A DNA stretch of 64,000 nt from Porites lobata (GCA_942486035.1 CALNXK010000128.1:1627987-1691986); one strand, 5' to 3'. Shown: positions 26,201-38,701, counted from the first letter of the stretch. The notes: generated by a model from the sequence alone, not told the origin. Numbers and translations are program-made.

Positions 26201-27737
26201 TCAGTCTGTAATCATACTCGTGATTAAACAAATGGGACTCCCGCTACGCGGTCGTCCAATTTTGTTAATAGGGACTTTAAGATCCAACGACGCGACGGCG
26301 ACAAGAACGTCGCTTAAAAAGTGAATTTGGGCTCTTTCAGTCCTTATAGCGATTATTCCTACCCACTTAATTTATCAATTGTAGGCGAACCCTCCTGAAG
26401 CTGAATTTCAAGGGACCAAATTCAAGCTCAGAAAGAGAAATAACGTTTCGTCGTTGCTTGTTTACGTCCTCCATAAAACGCAAAATTAGGCATTTTCACG
26501 TCGTAGTCGTGCAAAAACGGGAAAGAAATGTACAAAAAAGTGTGATGCACGTGCGAAGTTGTTGTTTTGCTAATTAAACCAATTGTTTTTTTGACGTTCT
26601 CGTTGTCGTCCGCGTCGTTGGATCTTAAATTCCCTCATCACTCGTATGATTACAGACCGAATTGGACTCCACTCAGTCCTGTTACTGTTACTTAGCAGGG
26701 CATTCGTACTAAGCGGGTCGAATTTAGAGAAAATGTAAGGACTTTGTTTCCCCGGGGACGAAGCAAACAATATTACAAATGTAATATTCCTCGTTCTAGG
26801 AAAGGGGGCGAAGTGTAACCGGGGCGAAATGACTTGGGGGCAAAATGACTTGGAGGCGAAATGACTTGGGGGCGAAATGACCGGTAACCACTGAAAGATG
26901 AGGGTGTCCGTAAAGCGGGATTTGACTGTACTTATGTGAATTAAAATAGAGGTGTAGCAGATCACCCAGGCTGAAATTTAGCCAAATAGGCACCATCTAA
27001 TCAAGTCTTATCTACCAAACAACCATTTCATCGTGTTGCTGAAAATTTACATTTCATACTTAACAGTTACTGGAATATTATTCTAAGTTACGCCTGATAC
27101 TCAGGCTATCCCTGATTTAACTAGCCTGCGTCGCAGACACTCTAAAACGAATTGCGGTCTGTTCGCCAACATCTAAAGTCGATTCGCCTATACCCGTAGG
27201 CAAAACGACCGGTTACCTCTAAACCGCCTGTATAGAGCGTACTATACCAATGGCCGAGTCCGATGCGTGGGCCAGGTGCAACGCAGGCTGTGGTTCATCG
27301 AGTACACCCTTTTCAGTCGGTCTGGTCGGAGCTTGACTGTCTATTGGACGAGCCGAGCTCGTAGCGTGTTTGTTACTTGCTCGTAACATTTTCATAACAT
27401 TTTCGCATGCTCGGCAATCCCTAGGAACTGCTAGCAGTACTTACTTTTGCCCTCAAAAGCTTTCGCAGATGATTTTTTCTTCGCGGGACTTTTTGGGCGG
27501 ATCTTGTAAAAAAATTACAAAGCTTGAACTGGCGAAAATTATTTAGTAGGAAAATTCTCTGTTATTTATTTGGTTACCTTTCAGTACCTCGTGTATGACA
27601 CACAGATCATGATGGGAGGGGGGAAAATGTACGCTATTTCCCCAGAAGAGTACATCTTTGCCGCGCTGAACCTCTACCTGGATATCGTCAACTTGTTCTT
27701 GTACATCCTCCAGTTAATTTCAGCTGCAAGAAACTAA
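20206..27737 (+). CDS. TMBIM4: TMBIM4 / Lifeguard-4, Bax-inhibitor-1 family, twelve exons, 243 aa
   Basis: This family of multi-pass ER/Golgi membrane proteins moderates Ca2+ leak and apoptosis. Exons: 20206-20296, 20392-20405, 22280-22344, 22999-23052, 23670-23720, 24083-24122, 24479-24516, 25205-25250, 25399-25440, 25665-25754, 25844-25891 and 27585-27737. Junctions are GT/AG, phases agree, and the total is 732 nt. The product starts MYYDPEANKHG and runs through FIRKVYAILLCQLAVTIAF and HPGLFYGAM. It ends with VYDTQIMMGG and ISPEEYIFAALNLYLDIVNL, the family's most conserved segment, including the two Asp residues linked to pH/Ca2+ sensing. About seven hydrophobic segments are visible. Human TMBIM4 is 238 aa. 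Exon 2 is only 14 nt. The donor of exon 7 (GTTATA) is weak. Exon 12 with its acceptor recurs at 44024 and 61079, so alternative last exons are possible. Confidence 0.93.
20406..22279 (+). other. Intron 2 of TMBIM4
   Basis: This 1.9-kb intron follows the microexon. I see no further exon or clear transposon ends. Positions 21930-21995 carry a short inverted pair based on CTTAATAGAG/CTTATTAA with G-runs. Confidence 0.55.
23065..23310 (+). mobile_element. tRNA-derived SINE in TMBIM4 intron 4
   Basis: The A box region TAAGCTCAGCTGGGTGAG (23071-23088) and B box GGGCTCAAATCCCGG (23115-23129) have tRNA-like spacing. They are followed by a tRNA-unrelated body to about 23310 (AGCACTTTCAATTGG ... AAAAGAACCCACAGAG). 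There is no intact cloverleaf, so it is a retroposon rather than a tRNA gene. It starts about 12 nt after the exon-4 donor. Confidence 0.75.
23941..24003. repeat. (ATT)n microsatellite
   Basis: An almost uninterrupted run of ATT/TTA triplets with one ATA interruption, in TMBIM4 intron 5. Confidence 0.9.
24639..24827. mobile_element. MITE in TMBIM4 intron 7
   Basis: The left end GACTATGAGTCCCTC with TTAGGGATAGTAGAG (24639 to about 24676) is inverted at the right end (CTCTACTATCCCTGAGGG ... CGTAGTC, ending 24827). The interior has GGGGTG-type inverse halves around the AAAAAGG centre. It is 189 bp with no coding sequence. Confidence 0.75.
26270..26635. mobile_element. MITE, family B (AGGGACTTTAAGATC ends), in TMBIM4 intron 11
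   Basis: The ends 26270-26311 and 26593-26635 are imperfect inverses of about 42 bp. The left contains ACTTTAAGATCCAACGACGC, the right contains GCGTCGTTGGATCTTAAATT. Related elements lie at 36797-37240 and 53123-53573. The flanks (near 26220-26269 and 26636-26690) also resemble each other in inverted form (GTAATCATACTCG/CTCGTATGATTAC), so this MITE may sit inside another repeat. Confidence 0.75.
26805..26882. repeat. Short tandem repeat, unit about 18 bp
   Basis: About four copies of GGGGCGAAATGACTTG occur with small changes, in TMBIM4 intron 11 just before the duplicated region begins. Confidence 0.8.
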
Positions 27738-29075
27738 AGGACTCTACGTATTAAGGGGTGTAGAACGATCTGAGGGAGCGTAGATAGTCCGCACTGAAAA
27801 GTGAAAAAGATCTGTTGCAGCCCCAAAGTGTCAATTGAGCCCTGCAGGACAAAGTCCTATTCAGTCTCTCTTGGAGGTATTCGAGCACAATTTAGAATGA
27901 AACAGCCCCATCAAAAACTTATTCCAGCCCCCACGGGGACTCATTTCAACCCTTGTGTCCAAGTCAGCCCTAGGTAATTGGAAGGTATTGTCCCTGATTA
28001 AGGAAGCCACATCAGAACCCAAAAAAGAGGACTCTATTTTAATCACCGAAACTTCTCAAGTTTTAGGGCTGAAACAGATCTCTCTGATTTACAGTGATAA
28101 ATGACTAAGAACTGCCTAACTGCCCATATATTACAGAAGTCAAGTGTTTTTCGTAAAGAAACTTTTTTTTCTACATAAAATGCTTTGATCCCTCTCTCTT
28201 TCCCCTAGAGCAATATTAAGAAGCATATTATAAATGCCGAACATTTGAATGAATGGCAGAATAAGTAAGAATAAATAAGACAACAATGTAGTGTCGCAAA
28301 TGAGACGCTCGAGTTTCAAAGAAGTGGTCGCGTACTCTGATATTTAGCCCCCACCATTTACATGGAAAAACCAGTCGGTTCACGGTTGAGGCAAACAATG
28401 AGCAAAATTCAGGTAATGAAGGATGGTAAATTCCATCGGGAACAGCGTTTGTCATTCGCTGAAATCAGTCCCATTTACCAAAAATTAACGAACGGATACT
28501 AAATCCTGAAACTGGAATCAAAGATGGCTCTGAAGAAATGAACCTGAACATGAACTTCCGTTCGGAACATTTTAAACCAGAAAAACAGGACTACCTTTTC
28601 AGATGTTCCTTTTCAGTTGGGACGACCTTAAAAGTCGTGATTCAGTAACTTTCCAACCGGATTTTCCGAAAACTTATTTGTAGATGAATAAAAGTGATCT
28701 ATACCTTTTAAGACTTTCCGCGTTTATTTTGGAATTTTTTTATGGGAGCGACCAGAACAGGTGTGCTCCACTTACTTTCTAACCGGATTTTCTGGAAACA
28801 TTTTGTAAATGGTGTACAACGGTTAGGTGCCTTTTATACTGGAAGATCCCCTCTTGTAATAGGACACGTCTTCATTCTGTTCATTGTCCTCGTGTAAATG
28901 GCATAAATATGTGTTATTTCAACGTATACGTTATCTTCATGCCGATTGATGGTCTTGCTTCTTGTACAAATATTGATCACCTCATGGCATTACGCTCGTC
29001 TTAAGGCTAATTCCTGCTTACTGTATCACGGGTACATATAAGGACATTTAAAAGAGTCACGATATTAAAAAGGAG

Positions 29076-29902
29076 AAGTCGTTACGTCACGTTGCCATGG
29101 TAGCAACATTTCTGGATGACAACAAACCGAAAACGTCATTCAAAAGGTGAATTCGCACTGTTTCAAACTTCATCGATCTTATTCAGTTTCCTTCAATTTG
29201 TCAAATGTTGGCGAAATTTTGTGGATCCGAAAGGACCGTATTTAAATTAAGAAAAAGAACATTTTTGTGCTGTGTTCGCCCGCTCCATAAAGCGGGCGCG
29301 TGAAATTTACAGAAAACAGGTCAAGCGTACCCCCAAGATTCTATTAATGAATTGATTATTTGAAAAATGAATCCGTTAGTCGTTCCCGTAACTGGTGTCA
29401 AATTCAAAGCGGCATTTCTGCATGCGTAATGAGCAGTGAATATTTTACGAGAACTTCTCTGTTTTTGGTCAGATTGAAAATCTTTGAATGGATTAAGTTT
29501 CTTAGAAGACATTTACATCAAATTCAGGAAAGTGGAGCTGGTAGAAATTTCATAACTGCCTCGCGTGTGAATTCACGGCTCATTACACATGCAAGAGTGC
29601 AGAGATCAATCTGAAATCTACAACTAGCAACGGATTCAACTTTTGAATAATAAATTCATTAATGGATTCTTGGGGGGTACGCTTGACCTGGTTTGACTGT
29701 AAAGGAAGTTTCATCTCGCAGTCGTGTAATGACGGCTAAGAAATGTACAAACTGAAAAAGCGTGTTGCACGGGCAAAGGTGTGGCTTGTGCTAATCTAAA
29801 CTTATTGCTTCTTTGCCGTTCTCCTTGCCTTCAGTGTCGTAGTTGCTTAAGCTCCCAATTGCTGTGATCCAGAAATTTTGCTACCATGGTAACGTGACGT
29901 CA
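29076..29902. mobile_element. Large family A element (CCATGGTA ends) in unit 1
   Basis: The left end (29076-29118) has TTACGTCACGTTGCCATGG and TTTCTGGAT; the right end (29867-29902) has ATCCAGAAATTTTGCTACC and CGTGACGTCAC. At 827 bp it is much larger than the 1011-1238 member because other sequence, including the MITE at 29319-29688, lies inside it. Confidence 0.65.
29319..29688. mobile_element. MITE, family C (GGTCAAGCGTACCCC ends), nested
   Basis: The left end GGTCAAGCGTACCCCCAAG (29319) and the inverted right end CTTGGGGGGTACGCTTGACC (to 29688) each extend through ATTAATGAATT-like sequence. Other members are at 39410-39818, 45757-46127, 56451-56858 and a truncated one at 62812-62990. Confidence 0.8.
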
Positions 29903-31126
29903 CTGTGCTGAGGTCATTACTTAGTGTCTTTACCCATTCATAAAATGCTTCGTTCAGAGACATGAAGAAGATATGAAACAAATTTCATCAGGGAGCACTA
30001 ACTATGATGGTGATGTTTGCAAGCAGAGCATTAAAACTTTTTCTTTTTTCAAGTTTCAATCCATGGCCATCTGTTGTAACAGACCGTGGGACAGTTTTAA
30101 GCCTAAATGTAGTCTAAAACTGGACCATTAATTTTGGAATTCAATAAATGTGAAGACAGGTTTTAGCTTTTAAAAGTATAGTAGTAGATAGAGTGACATG
30201 GCCATAGCATTCCAGAATATAGTAGGAAATTAAAAAACCATCGATTTTGTATCGAATGGTGCTCCAAAAATGATAGTAACCCTGTAAAACGTAAAGTAAT
30301 TTATTGTTTGTGGGGACAAAAATATATATACAGAAGCCCATTGCAAAGTGAAGATCACTGATCACTGGCGAAAGTCAACTCGGTCTTTCTGGTTACTCAT
30401 TATAGGTTACTCAGTCTGGCTACTATAGTGTCGGCGTAAGGTGTGGATAATAGAGAGCTTTAAATTCTGAGACGAGAACGACTTCGAGTACGAGATTTTC
30501 TCAATACTGAGTACTGCTCACGAGCCGTGAACCAGCGTCATTTTGGTGGCAAAACGTGATAGCCGTCGTAATTCTACTAAGAGTTTTAAAAGTCGTAGTG
30601 GCGGAAACAGGTCATCAAACGTAAGAAGTTTTATCATTTTGCGATCGGAAGAGGGTTTAACCTTCTTTAGTATAAATAACCCTACTAACATTTTTGGTGT
30701 CTTTTTTTAGAATACGCATTAAAACTTTGAGTTAAATCTCGTATTCGTACTCGTTTTCGTCCTCAAATCTAAAGCTAACTAATATAGAGAGCCGAGGACA
30801 AGAAAGCAACTCTTGACGAGATGGCTTGCAAAACCGTGACAAGGTCTATTTGTCATTTGAGAATTCCAAACGATTTTTGCTCAGAGAGCTACAAATGAGT
30901 TTCAGGTTTAATTTTCAACTTGCAAGGTGAAAAACACACTTGAAGAAGTTCTCTTTTAACTAGAACGTAATTCCTGTATTTAATCCCGTTGTCGCGGAAA
31001 AAATAATTGGGAAAACTTGTTAGATGTAATGTTACATACATTTTAAAAGCGTTATTTTAATATAGGGACGTCAGCCCAAATTAAACGTCAGGCTGAAAAA
31101 AATGTTTTTTCTCCACCTAGATTCAG

Positions 31127-31425
31127 GCCTCGTCCACACGTATCCGGATCTTTTTTAATCTCAATTTTCTAGAAAAAATACACTTCCTCAAGTAGCATAT
31201 TCGAATCGCTTTCGCCCTTTCCTCTCGACAACGCTAGAGCTTGCGTAATGCAATGCTATGTGATGTATGACATAATCCTATGCGAAAAGCTCCGTTTTCG
31301 TCCCGCGTCCACACGAAAATTTTCTTTTTTTGCTCGAAAACGCCGTTTACGTGTGGACGGAAGGCTAAAACGGAGAAAAGAAATCTCAGTTTTCAAAATA
31401 TCCGGATACGTGTTGACAGGACCTC
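31127..31425. mobile_element. MITE, family D (CCACACGTATCCGGAT ends), unit 1 only
   Basis: The left end CGTCCACACGTATCCGGAT (31131 on) is inverted at the right end as ATCCGGATACGTGTTGACAG (about 31400-31419). The interior repeats the GTGTGGACG theme. The matching place in unit 2 (about 47670-47790) lacks it: the 0.95-kb block 30806-31762 is replaced there by about 120 bp of different sequence. Confidence 0.7.
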
Positions 31426-34400
31426 AAATAATATTTGATATAATCAACTAATACTGTGCCTCAGCTGTGTGCCTCTTCGGTGCTTATGTTTGCGCCTCTT
31501 AAAATACCCATATTTCATTTAATTTAGAGTGCAAGTAAATAAAATATCCTTGAATCAAACTAATGTGACCGTAAAGCTTTGATATCAGCAATTTATGATA
31601 TTACTTAACCGAAGACGACAATTAACAATCGCGCCGAGAGGAAACTAGCCTCTTGAGTGCTAAGTGCTTCATATCACGACATTCGCACAGCTGACGCATG
31701 AACTAATTTATTGTTTTATAAAATTGTCAATGCAATCAATGCGGCAGTTGAGTTCAAATTTTATTATTAATTATAACGCGCGATTAAAGCAGTAGGCGTC
31801 AATGTCTGAGTGACTATAGTTTGTTTTTACATTGACAGTTATGTTTAAGGTTTGGAATCCATATCGAGATGGAAAACTATTAGTTCACCGAAAAAATTAT
31901 TTTTAAACGTAAAAATTTGCCCTCCACATACAATCTTTTTTGTATATCGGTAAGAGTGTTGTTTTACCGGCCCACACCGAATACCGTAGTCTTATTTTTC
32001 TGCCGATTAAACACTTAAAATATTGTATTATTCTCAAACTATAGCTTATCAGTTTATGACATTTCCGTTTTACAATGTTTTGGGGTTTCAATTACAAGGT
32101 GTTAGGTGTCTAGATCTAGTTTTGTCGTTAAGAAGAAAGGAATAATTTTATACAGTTAAAAAATAACATTGCATTGTATTTAAAGATTTATAGCACACAA
32201 AAGTTTGAGCCTCGGGTTCATTCTTAAAATATCCTTAAAATTTCAGCTTCGATATTCTTATAAAATATATTCTTACAAAGAAAAAGAGTGTGGCTCGCAG
32301 AGCCGGATGGCAACAACAACACGTACCTATCTTTTTTCTGTTAACAAATTCAGTGTCTTTCTTTAGATTACGTTAAAATTTGTGAACGCTTCATCTTGTG
32401 CTATTGAGTTATGGAAGAACTTGGAGGATACTAAAGCTCACAAAAACTCGAGGTATTTGTTGACGTTATCAGCGAATATCATGGAATATGAAGCACGCTA
32501 GCGCTATTGAATTTAATTTGTATGTCTTAAACTGAGTCCTCTGTTAACTCAAGGACTTCCGCTTTCTAACTCGTGATGTCATGACGGGAGGTAAAATTGC
32601 GAATTCCGATTTTGGATTGAGGTTTTACCCCTTTTCACCGGATTAAGATTCACCGTTTATCTTTTTGGTGACATCAGAACACTGACAGTACAAAAAAATT
32701 GAGCATGTTATGGTAGTTTAATCTTGTTTTTGAACCCTCTGTTAACTTGAACTTAACACATAATTGATGTTTTCTACAGTGCAGTTGGTGATTTGTCGGG
32801 AAAAAATCCAATTCAGGCTACAAGGTCAGGGAAAACGTGAGAAGTCTCTTTTGAGTTAGGCAAAATCTTAATTTTCAGGAATAGTGATGACTGAAGCATT
32901 TCCGGTCACTGGGTTCTGAAGGATGTCTTAATTAATTCTTTATGAAAAAGGTAAACCGTTCTTTTGAAGGGCTGGTAGAAACGTTTTAATTAATAAGGAC
33001 GGAATGATATTTTGCATTTAATTGGTTTGGGTAATTTCATAGTTTTAATCGGGAAAATGTCGGGGCATTTTTAAAACCGTTGTCTAAAAACCAAAACTCA
33101 CGATATGTTCTTATTTCCCTTCAGTTAAGTGGATTCAATTTCCTATTATGTAAACCGGAAAAATTATATGTTCACGGCCCAATAAATCTTTTGAACGGTT
33201 TCTTGCGCATATTCCTTAGAATTTTCTCGTATTTTCTCGATAAGAATATTTTTACGGCTACGGACATGTGAGATTACCTTTTGCAAAACTAAAATAGGAG
33301 TGTTTCGCAGGCGTCAACGAATTTGAAAGCTAATCTTAAAAAGCTTTCTATGGATGGCAGTTCTAACTTAAACAGAACAAACTAAAGATTAATTGTTAAA
33401 CGTAACGGGAATGTATTTCATTTTTATGCGCACTCAAGTGAATTAAATTTTGGAGCACGTAAAGGGGCAATGCCACGAGGATATTACTCAGGTTTTAGGT
33501 CAATTATGTGCTGATATCATTACTTAATGTCTTTGCCGATACACAAAATTCTCCTGTACAGTTATGAAGTGGATATTAAACAAATTTCGCCACAAACCAT
33601 AGTATTCTTTGGTGATTTTTGCAGGCACAGCATGATTGACACATGAAAAAAGTTGGCTGGACTTTTTAAAGTGTACATCCATTTCCATGCAACAGACGAC
33701 AGGAAACTGTTTTAATGCTTAAAGAAAAACTAGACTATTATTTTTGGAATTCAATGATGGGAACGATATTTTAACTTTTAAAAGATACAAAATAGCGTGA
33801 CCTTTTAAGGCGTTTATGTAGTTACACTACCGTTTGGTGTGGCCGTCACTATGAAGCGAAAAAAAAAATGATGTTTGCCTTAAAATATGAGATTCCGGAT
33901 TTACAAGACCGACAAAAAAGCGGTGGGAGATTTATAGAAATTTTGGTAAATTTGGATGTGGTTTTGCCGTTTTTACGTTTCCGTTTCTGATTTTAGCTCT
34001 TTTCTGTTCTGTATTGAGATTTTGAATCACTTTCTCTCCCCTTCTAAGGTCCCCTTTGAATTGAATGAGAAACCAAAGCTTTTTGTATGATTTTAAAGAA
34101 GCTAGTAGTTATTTGTTTAACTAGAACCGGACATTGCCCAAAGGTAAAAAAAAAAAAAATCATAAAGACAGTTTATCATACATTTGTATATTTTGGTATC
34201 CAAACAGCAAGAAACAAACTTGGGAAACATATCAACTGCCCGTGCACGTAGTCTGAAATCAAAGTTTTTGCTGTCAGTCCGAGAAGATTACTCGGAGCAA
34301 ACACTCGTCTAAAGAGGCCAGGATACGTGCTCATCGCCTCGTTTATGGGGTGTGGGGGAGAAAATCAGAGGAAAGGTATTTTTAGCTTTGCAGGTATCCC

Positions 34401-34780
34401 TTTGGGCTATGCATGAAGAAATAAAAAACAAAAGAGAGAAAAAGAACGAACGAAATCATTTGAAGCAAACATAAAACACAATAATTATATAATAATAATG
34501 ATTATAGAATGGTATCCTTTAGAGGTCAAAGAAAACCTGGACCACGCCCAGGAACAGGTCTCCTGTAAGTGCTTACACCAATATTCTCGAATAGTCGCCC
34601 TTTAGCCTTGAAACCGATGTAATAGTGATCAACCGGGATAATTAAGGGATAATATTTGTTCTTATGGTAGAACAGTTCAGCTTTTTACGTGATCTCTCAT
34701 AACGGAAAAATTCAATAGGATCTCAATTCCTTAGACATTACACAACAGTTAAAAACAACCCAAGTTCTAGCAAAGAAAGA

Positions 34781-34788
34781 TATATAAG
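34781..34788 (+). promoter_or_regulatory. TATA box of unit-1 secreted-protein gene
   Basis: TATATAAG lies 85 bp before the ATG at 34873. The surrounding sequence is identical in unit 2 (50791-50798). A strong TATA box suggests a sharply controlled, possibly inducible or cell-type-specific promoter (inference). Confidence 0.7.
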
Positions 34789-35626
34789 CGGGCTGGGTTT
34801 TAACAACTGAAAAATAAGTTGAATCAGTTAACTGGTCTATCTTAAAGTCCTAAGGAGGAGAAGTCTTTAGAAATGGAGTTGTTTCGTTGCGTTTTTATAG
34901 TAAGTGTGTAGCAGATATATATTTTTTTGCTTCGGTTGACATTTTTTTTTAGTTAGGTAAACTTTGAAATTGCTTAAACTAAACGGTTTCGGTTGTATCC
35001 AATTTCTCGGTTGATTTTACCCTTGTTTTTAGCTGCTTTATTATTGCTTACTGAGGATAATTGCTTTTAGAGGATAACTTTTGCTGTTATTCATGTTGGG
35101 TAATTCTGAACAGATACTTTTGAAAAACTCTCAACAGATAAAATATACGTTTTAATGTCCTTTCTGTATTCGCAGTTTCTTGGGGTGTTCTTGTCTGCTT
35201 TGAAGGTCCAATCCACCAGAAACGTTAGTATATCACACACCGAAGGTCTCTGCAAAGAGGAAGGCGGGCGCTATTGGGCGATAGACACTGCGACCAAGAC
35301 CTCGATTAATAATATCACACAATGTGATGCTAGAGCCGATGGTGAAAGTCGAAGTGAGTCAAAAGTAAAAACTATTTAGAAGTTGCTATAATTAATAAAG
35401 TTACACTGTAAGTATTCATAAGTTGATTTTGATATTATTAGATTTAAAAATACTTTTTTAGGATAAAATTAAAACAAGGTAAAATAAAATAGTTTAAAAG
35501 AAATGGCGAGAAGAAAGCTGCAAGGTTTAAATGTATCTCTTATGACTGATAATTACGTTAATTTAAATTGATTTACGTGTTGAAGAATGGTGGATGGGTC
35601 AAGATATGCGTGTTTGGTCTTTAGAT

Positions 35627-36207
35627 CTTAATGAGCGACTCATGTACTTGAGTTTTGAAATTATTAATGATATTAAAGTTGTTTTAGATGTTTTGGTAAG
35701 GCATTTTACGCTTTAGCTGTGTAGCATATGTTCTGATTGGTACATAGGATTAGAGTTTGATGTAGCATAGAGGAAACTTAAAGGCCGATTGCTTTTGATA
35801 AACCTAGGGATAGAATAATCATTTTTTGTAGATAAAAAATGTATCAGCCATAATACAGTCGTGCTGGTAGCCGGATATGTTAAGTAAATTATAACGTAGC
35901 CTTGTGGCAGACGTTTCTTAATGAGCCACTCATCCGCATGTACTTGATTTTTGAAATTATTAGTGATATTAAAGTTGTTTTAGATGTTTTGGTAAGGCAT
36001 TTTACGCTTTGGCTGTGTATTATAAGTTTTGAATTGGTACATAAGATTAGAGATTGATATAGCATAGAGGAAACTTAAAGGCCGATTGCTTTTGATAAAC
36101 CAATGGATAGAATAATCATTTTTTGTAGATAAAAAATGTATCAGCCATAATACAATCGTGCTGGTAGCCGGATATGTTGAGTAAATTATAACGTAGGCTT
36201 GTGGCAG
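35627..36207. repeat. Tandem duplication, period about 290 bp, unit 1 only
   Basis: The segment from CTTAATGAGC to CTTGTGGCAG occurs at 35627-35910 and again at 35917-36207 with small differences. Unit 2 has a single copy (about 52238-52513). Confidence 0.85.
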
Positions 36208-36796
36208 ATCAGACGCAAAGGAAATATAAAACGTCTGTACTCAAACCAAAATGGGCGTGGAGTTGGCAGGGAAACACAACGGCAAATGGGATTGCGAGGG
36301 CGCTTTCCGGTTGCCGGTCTGCCATTGGTCAATTCGGTGCTAAGATTTGCGCGCCAATTCGTCGCTCTCTCCATGTTGTCACGATCTCAGTCATGCGCAG
36401 AAGAAAAAAGAGAGAAGGAACTTGTTTGATCAAGTGTCCGTCCACACGTATCGTGATAGTTCTGAAAACTGAAAGTTCTTTTTCTCCGTTTAAGGCATTC
36501 CGTCACCAAAAATGCAGGTTTTCGAAAAACGGTCCACAGAGTGGAGTTTTTTCTTCAAACGCCAGCTTATTAGAGACCTTAGTGAGTTTACGCAATAGGA
36601 CGGCAGGAAGAAGAGGCTGCAAAATGTTCGTGTGTGATAAACGTGGAAGGGCTATTACTTACGTGTTTTGTCATGATCTTCAGTTTAAAGGAAAGTGAAG
36701 TTTGGCGAAAAGTTATTTAAAAACAAAATTATTGTTACGCTTGTCTCAGAAGGTTTGCCGTCTTCTTACCTCTCCCGTCCTGTTGCGTAAGTTCTC

Positions 36797-37240
36797 TCTT
36801 AAGATACGAGGACGGCGACGGCAGGTAAAACGTCGCTTTAAAAGTGAATTCGCGGTTTTTCAATCTTCATCGAGGTTATTTCGTCGTTGCTTGTTTAAGG
36901 TGCATGACGTTACACGAGACGCAACGACGATTTTTAGCGCAACACAAGGTTCAAATGCTGGAACAACGCTGCAGCCTTTCGAAACGACGTCGCAACAATG
37001 TTTTATCGCTGTACGTGTTGCGCTAAAAATCGTCGTTGCAAATCGTCCCATGCAACATCACCTTTACGTCCTCTACAAAACATGAAATTAGGCTTTTTTC
37101 ACGTCGCAGTCGTGGAAAAACGGCAAATAACTGTACAAAAAGGTGTGATACACGTGCAAAGTTGTTGTTTTGCTTTTTAAACTTATTGCTCTTATGACGT
37201 TCTCGTTGTCGTCATTGTCGTCTGATCTTAAGGTCCCCAT
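36797..37240. mobile_element. Family B MITE with a nested palindrome, unit 1
   Basis: The left end CTTAAGATACGAGGACGGCG (36799 on) is inverted at the right end as GTCGTCTGATCTTAAGG (to about 37237). Inside lies a palindromic insert (36921-37039) with perfect 25-bp arms starting GCAACGACGATTTTTAGCGC. The cluster may sit inside a further family D-like element, with CGTCCACACGTATCG near 36439 and CTACGTGTGGACG near 37399. Confidence 0.7.
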
Positions 37241-38605
37241 TGCTTTTGTGACATGTTGCTATCATACACCATCCAGCATAAAAGAACGAGCACATTCCCA
37301 CTTGTCATATAGTATATCCTCTGTAAAGGACGTTATCGTGTTTCCATGTTTCATATTTTCGCTCTTGTGGACGGGCAAAAATGGACTCGAATACTCTACG
37401 TGTGGACGCGTTTTTAAAAATGGGAGGAATCTCTGGTTGGGTGTGGAAAGGGGCTAAATATAAATTATGTATTTATTTGACTTGTATGGTTTATTTTACG
37501 TTTTTTAACAACAGATTACTAACATATCCAAAAATATATATGTTTAATTTAACAGTTTGCGATCAAGACCGCTTAGGATTATTTTCTTTAGTTACTGCGT
37601 ACATTTTCGTAATTAATTACCAACCGTAAAGCTTTATCATCGTCACATTAATTTAAACATTTCTTTTGCAGAAAATGCCAATTCAAAATTTCAGCTTTTC
37701 CATGTAAAAACAAACGGAATCAGATATACATGTATTCAGTTTACCCATCCGAATACTGGTGCAAAGTACGCGCTCAAGATGGTGAATCATATGCAGCGTA
37801 TTAACGTTCAGTTAAACCTTCATCCAGGGGATACTCAAAAAAATATTATATATACGGGGAGGCTCCGCTCTCTAGCTCAACCCCTTTTACATACCATTTT
37901 TGAGGGAAAAGATACCCCTTTCGTATCATGGTACCCATTTCACATACCTAGTTTAGAACTTTGCTTCCCTTTTAACTGCTGTAAATGAACCGTCTTTAAA
38001 ATTTATGAAACAATCACAAAACCAGAACTTTTTCTCGACCTTTCTCACAGCCACAAAAAGCATCTTTTAGCCGTTTGGGCCTTTTTACCGTCCGTGTAAC
38101 TACAGATTTACCTAGCCTTTCATTTCATTTCTCTAAAGCCTGAAAAAGCTCTTTATTAGAACCATTTATAATATATTGCAGATACTGGGTGTATTTCACA
38201 AGGACAGAGTCTGAGAGTGCTCTTTCCCTTAGACCAGACAAACATGTCAGAGACCACTGAAACTGTAATCAGTTCAAGAGAAAGTAGAAAGAAATTGCTG
38301 GATAGAAACAAAATTTCCAACCTAACCGAGGCGTCTATTACTAAACGTTTTGACTGAAACTTGATGTTCATTACTTCTCGATCAGTCATGTAGAACTGGA
38401 CGCGAGAATGTTTGAAAAATGAATGGCAAGTTTCAGTCGGACCGGACCGACTGGTCAAAGATGTCCTAATTTTTCCAGAACATTTCCACCTTCGCAAAGC
38501 GTTCCATTTATATTTAGACCAAGATTTCCGGAAGGTTTTGCATAATGGGAACCACTCTGAGACCAAAAACCAGGGTATTTAGTCAACGGTGCGAGGTTTT
38601 GTGAA

Positions 38606-38670
38606 TGGTTGGCTGAGTTGGTAGTGTACCAAACTGCTGAGCGAGAGGTGGTGGGTTCGAAACCTGAATA
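38606..38670 (+). mobile_element. tRNA-derived SINE head (unit 1)
   Basis: A box TGGCTGAGTTGG (38610-38621) and B box GGTTCGAAACC (38654-38664) are both near consensus. The same pair is at 55651-55662 and 55695-55705 in unit 2. A MITE end starts about 40 bp downstream, so the SINE body is probably interrupted. Confidence 0.6.
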
Positions 38671-38701
38671 GACTGCCAACTGGGGTCTAAACAAACGGCT
38701 A

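Larger units (their letters stand above)
27738..34872. other. Non-coding part of unit 1 between TMBIM4 and the secreted-protein gene
   Basis: The first part may be TMBIM4 3' UTR; possible AATAAA signals are at about 28272 and 28686. The rest holds MITEs (29076-29902 with a nested one at 29319-29688, and 31127-31425). A repeat starting AAAGGGGCAATGCCACG near 33463 is related to 12679. Small frames at 28228-28455 and 30141-30365 have matching frames in unit 2. They lie in non-coding repeat sequence and match no family, so I do not call them genes. Confidence 0.6.
35354..37671 (+). other. Intron 2 of the unit-1 secreted-protein gene
   Basis: It contains a 290-bp tandem duplication private to unit 1 (35627-36207) and a MITE cluster between about 36430 and 37415. 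The open frames of 165 and 127 codons at 36201-36698 and 36702-37085 lie across these elements. They have partners in unit 2 but match no protein family I know, and parts of them are palindromic. Confidence 0.6.

Noticed and set aside
26570..26996. 131- and 66-codon minus-strand frames with SPPSHFA-like repeats
   Set aside because: They are products of the GGGGCGAAATGACTTG tandem repeat and the end of a MITE in a TMBIM4 intron.
36201..37085. 165- and 127-codon plus-strand frames with partners in unit 2
   Set aside because: They overlap inverted repeat ends and a nested palindrome of MITEs, have no family similarity I can recognise and start at different places in the two units.
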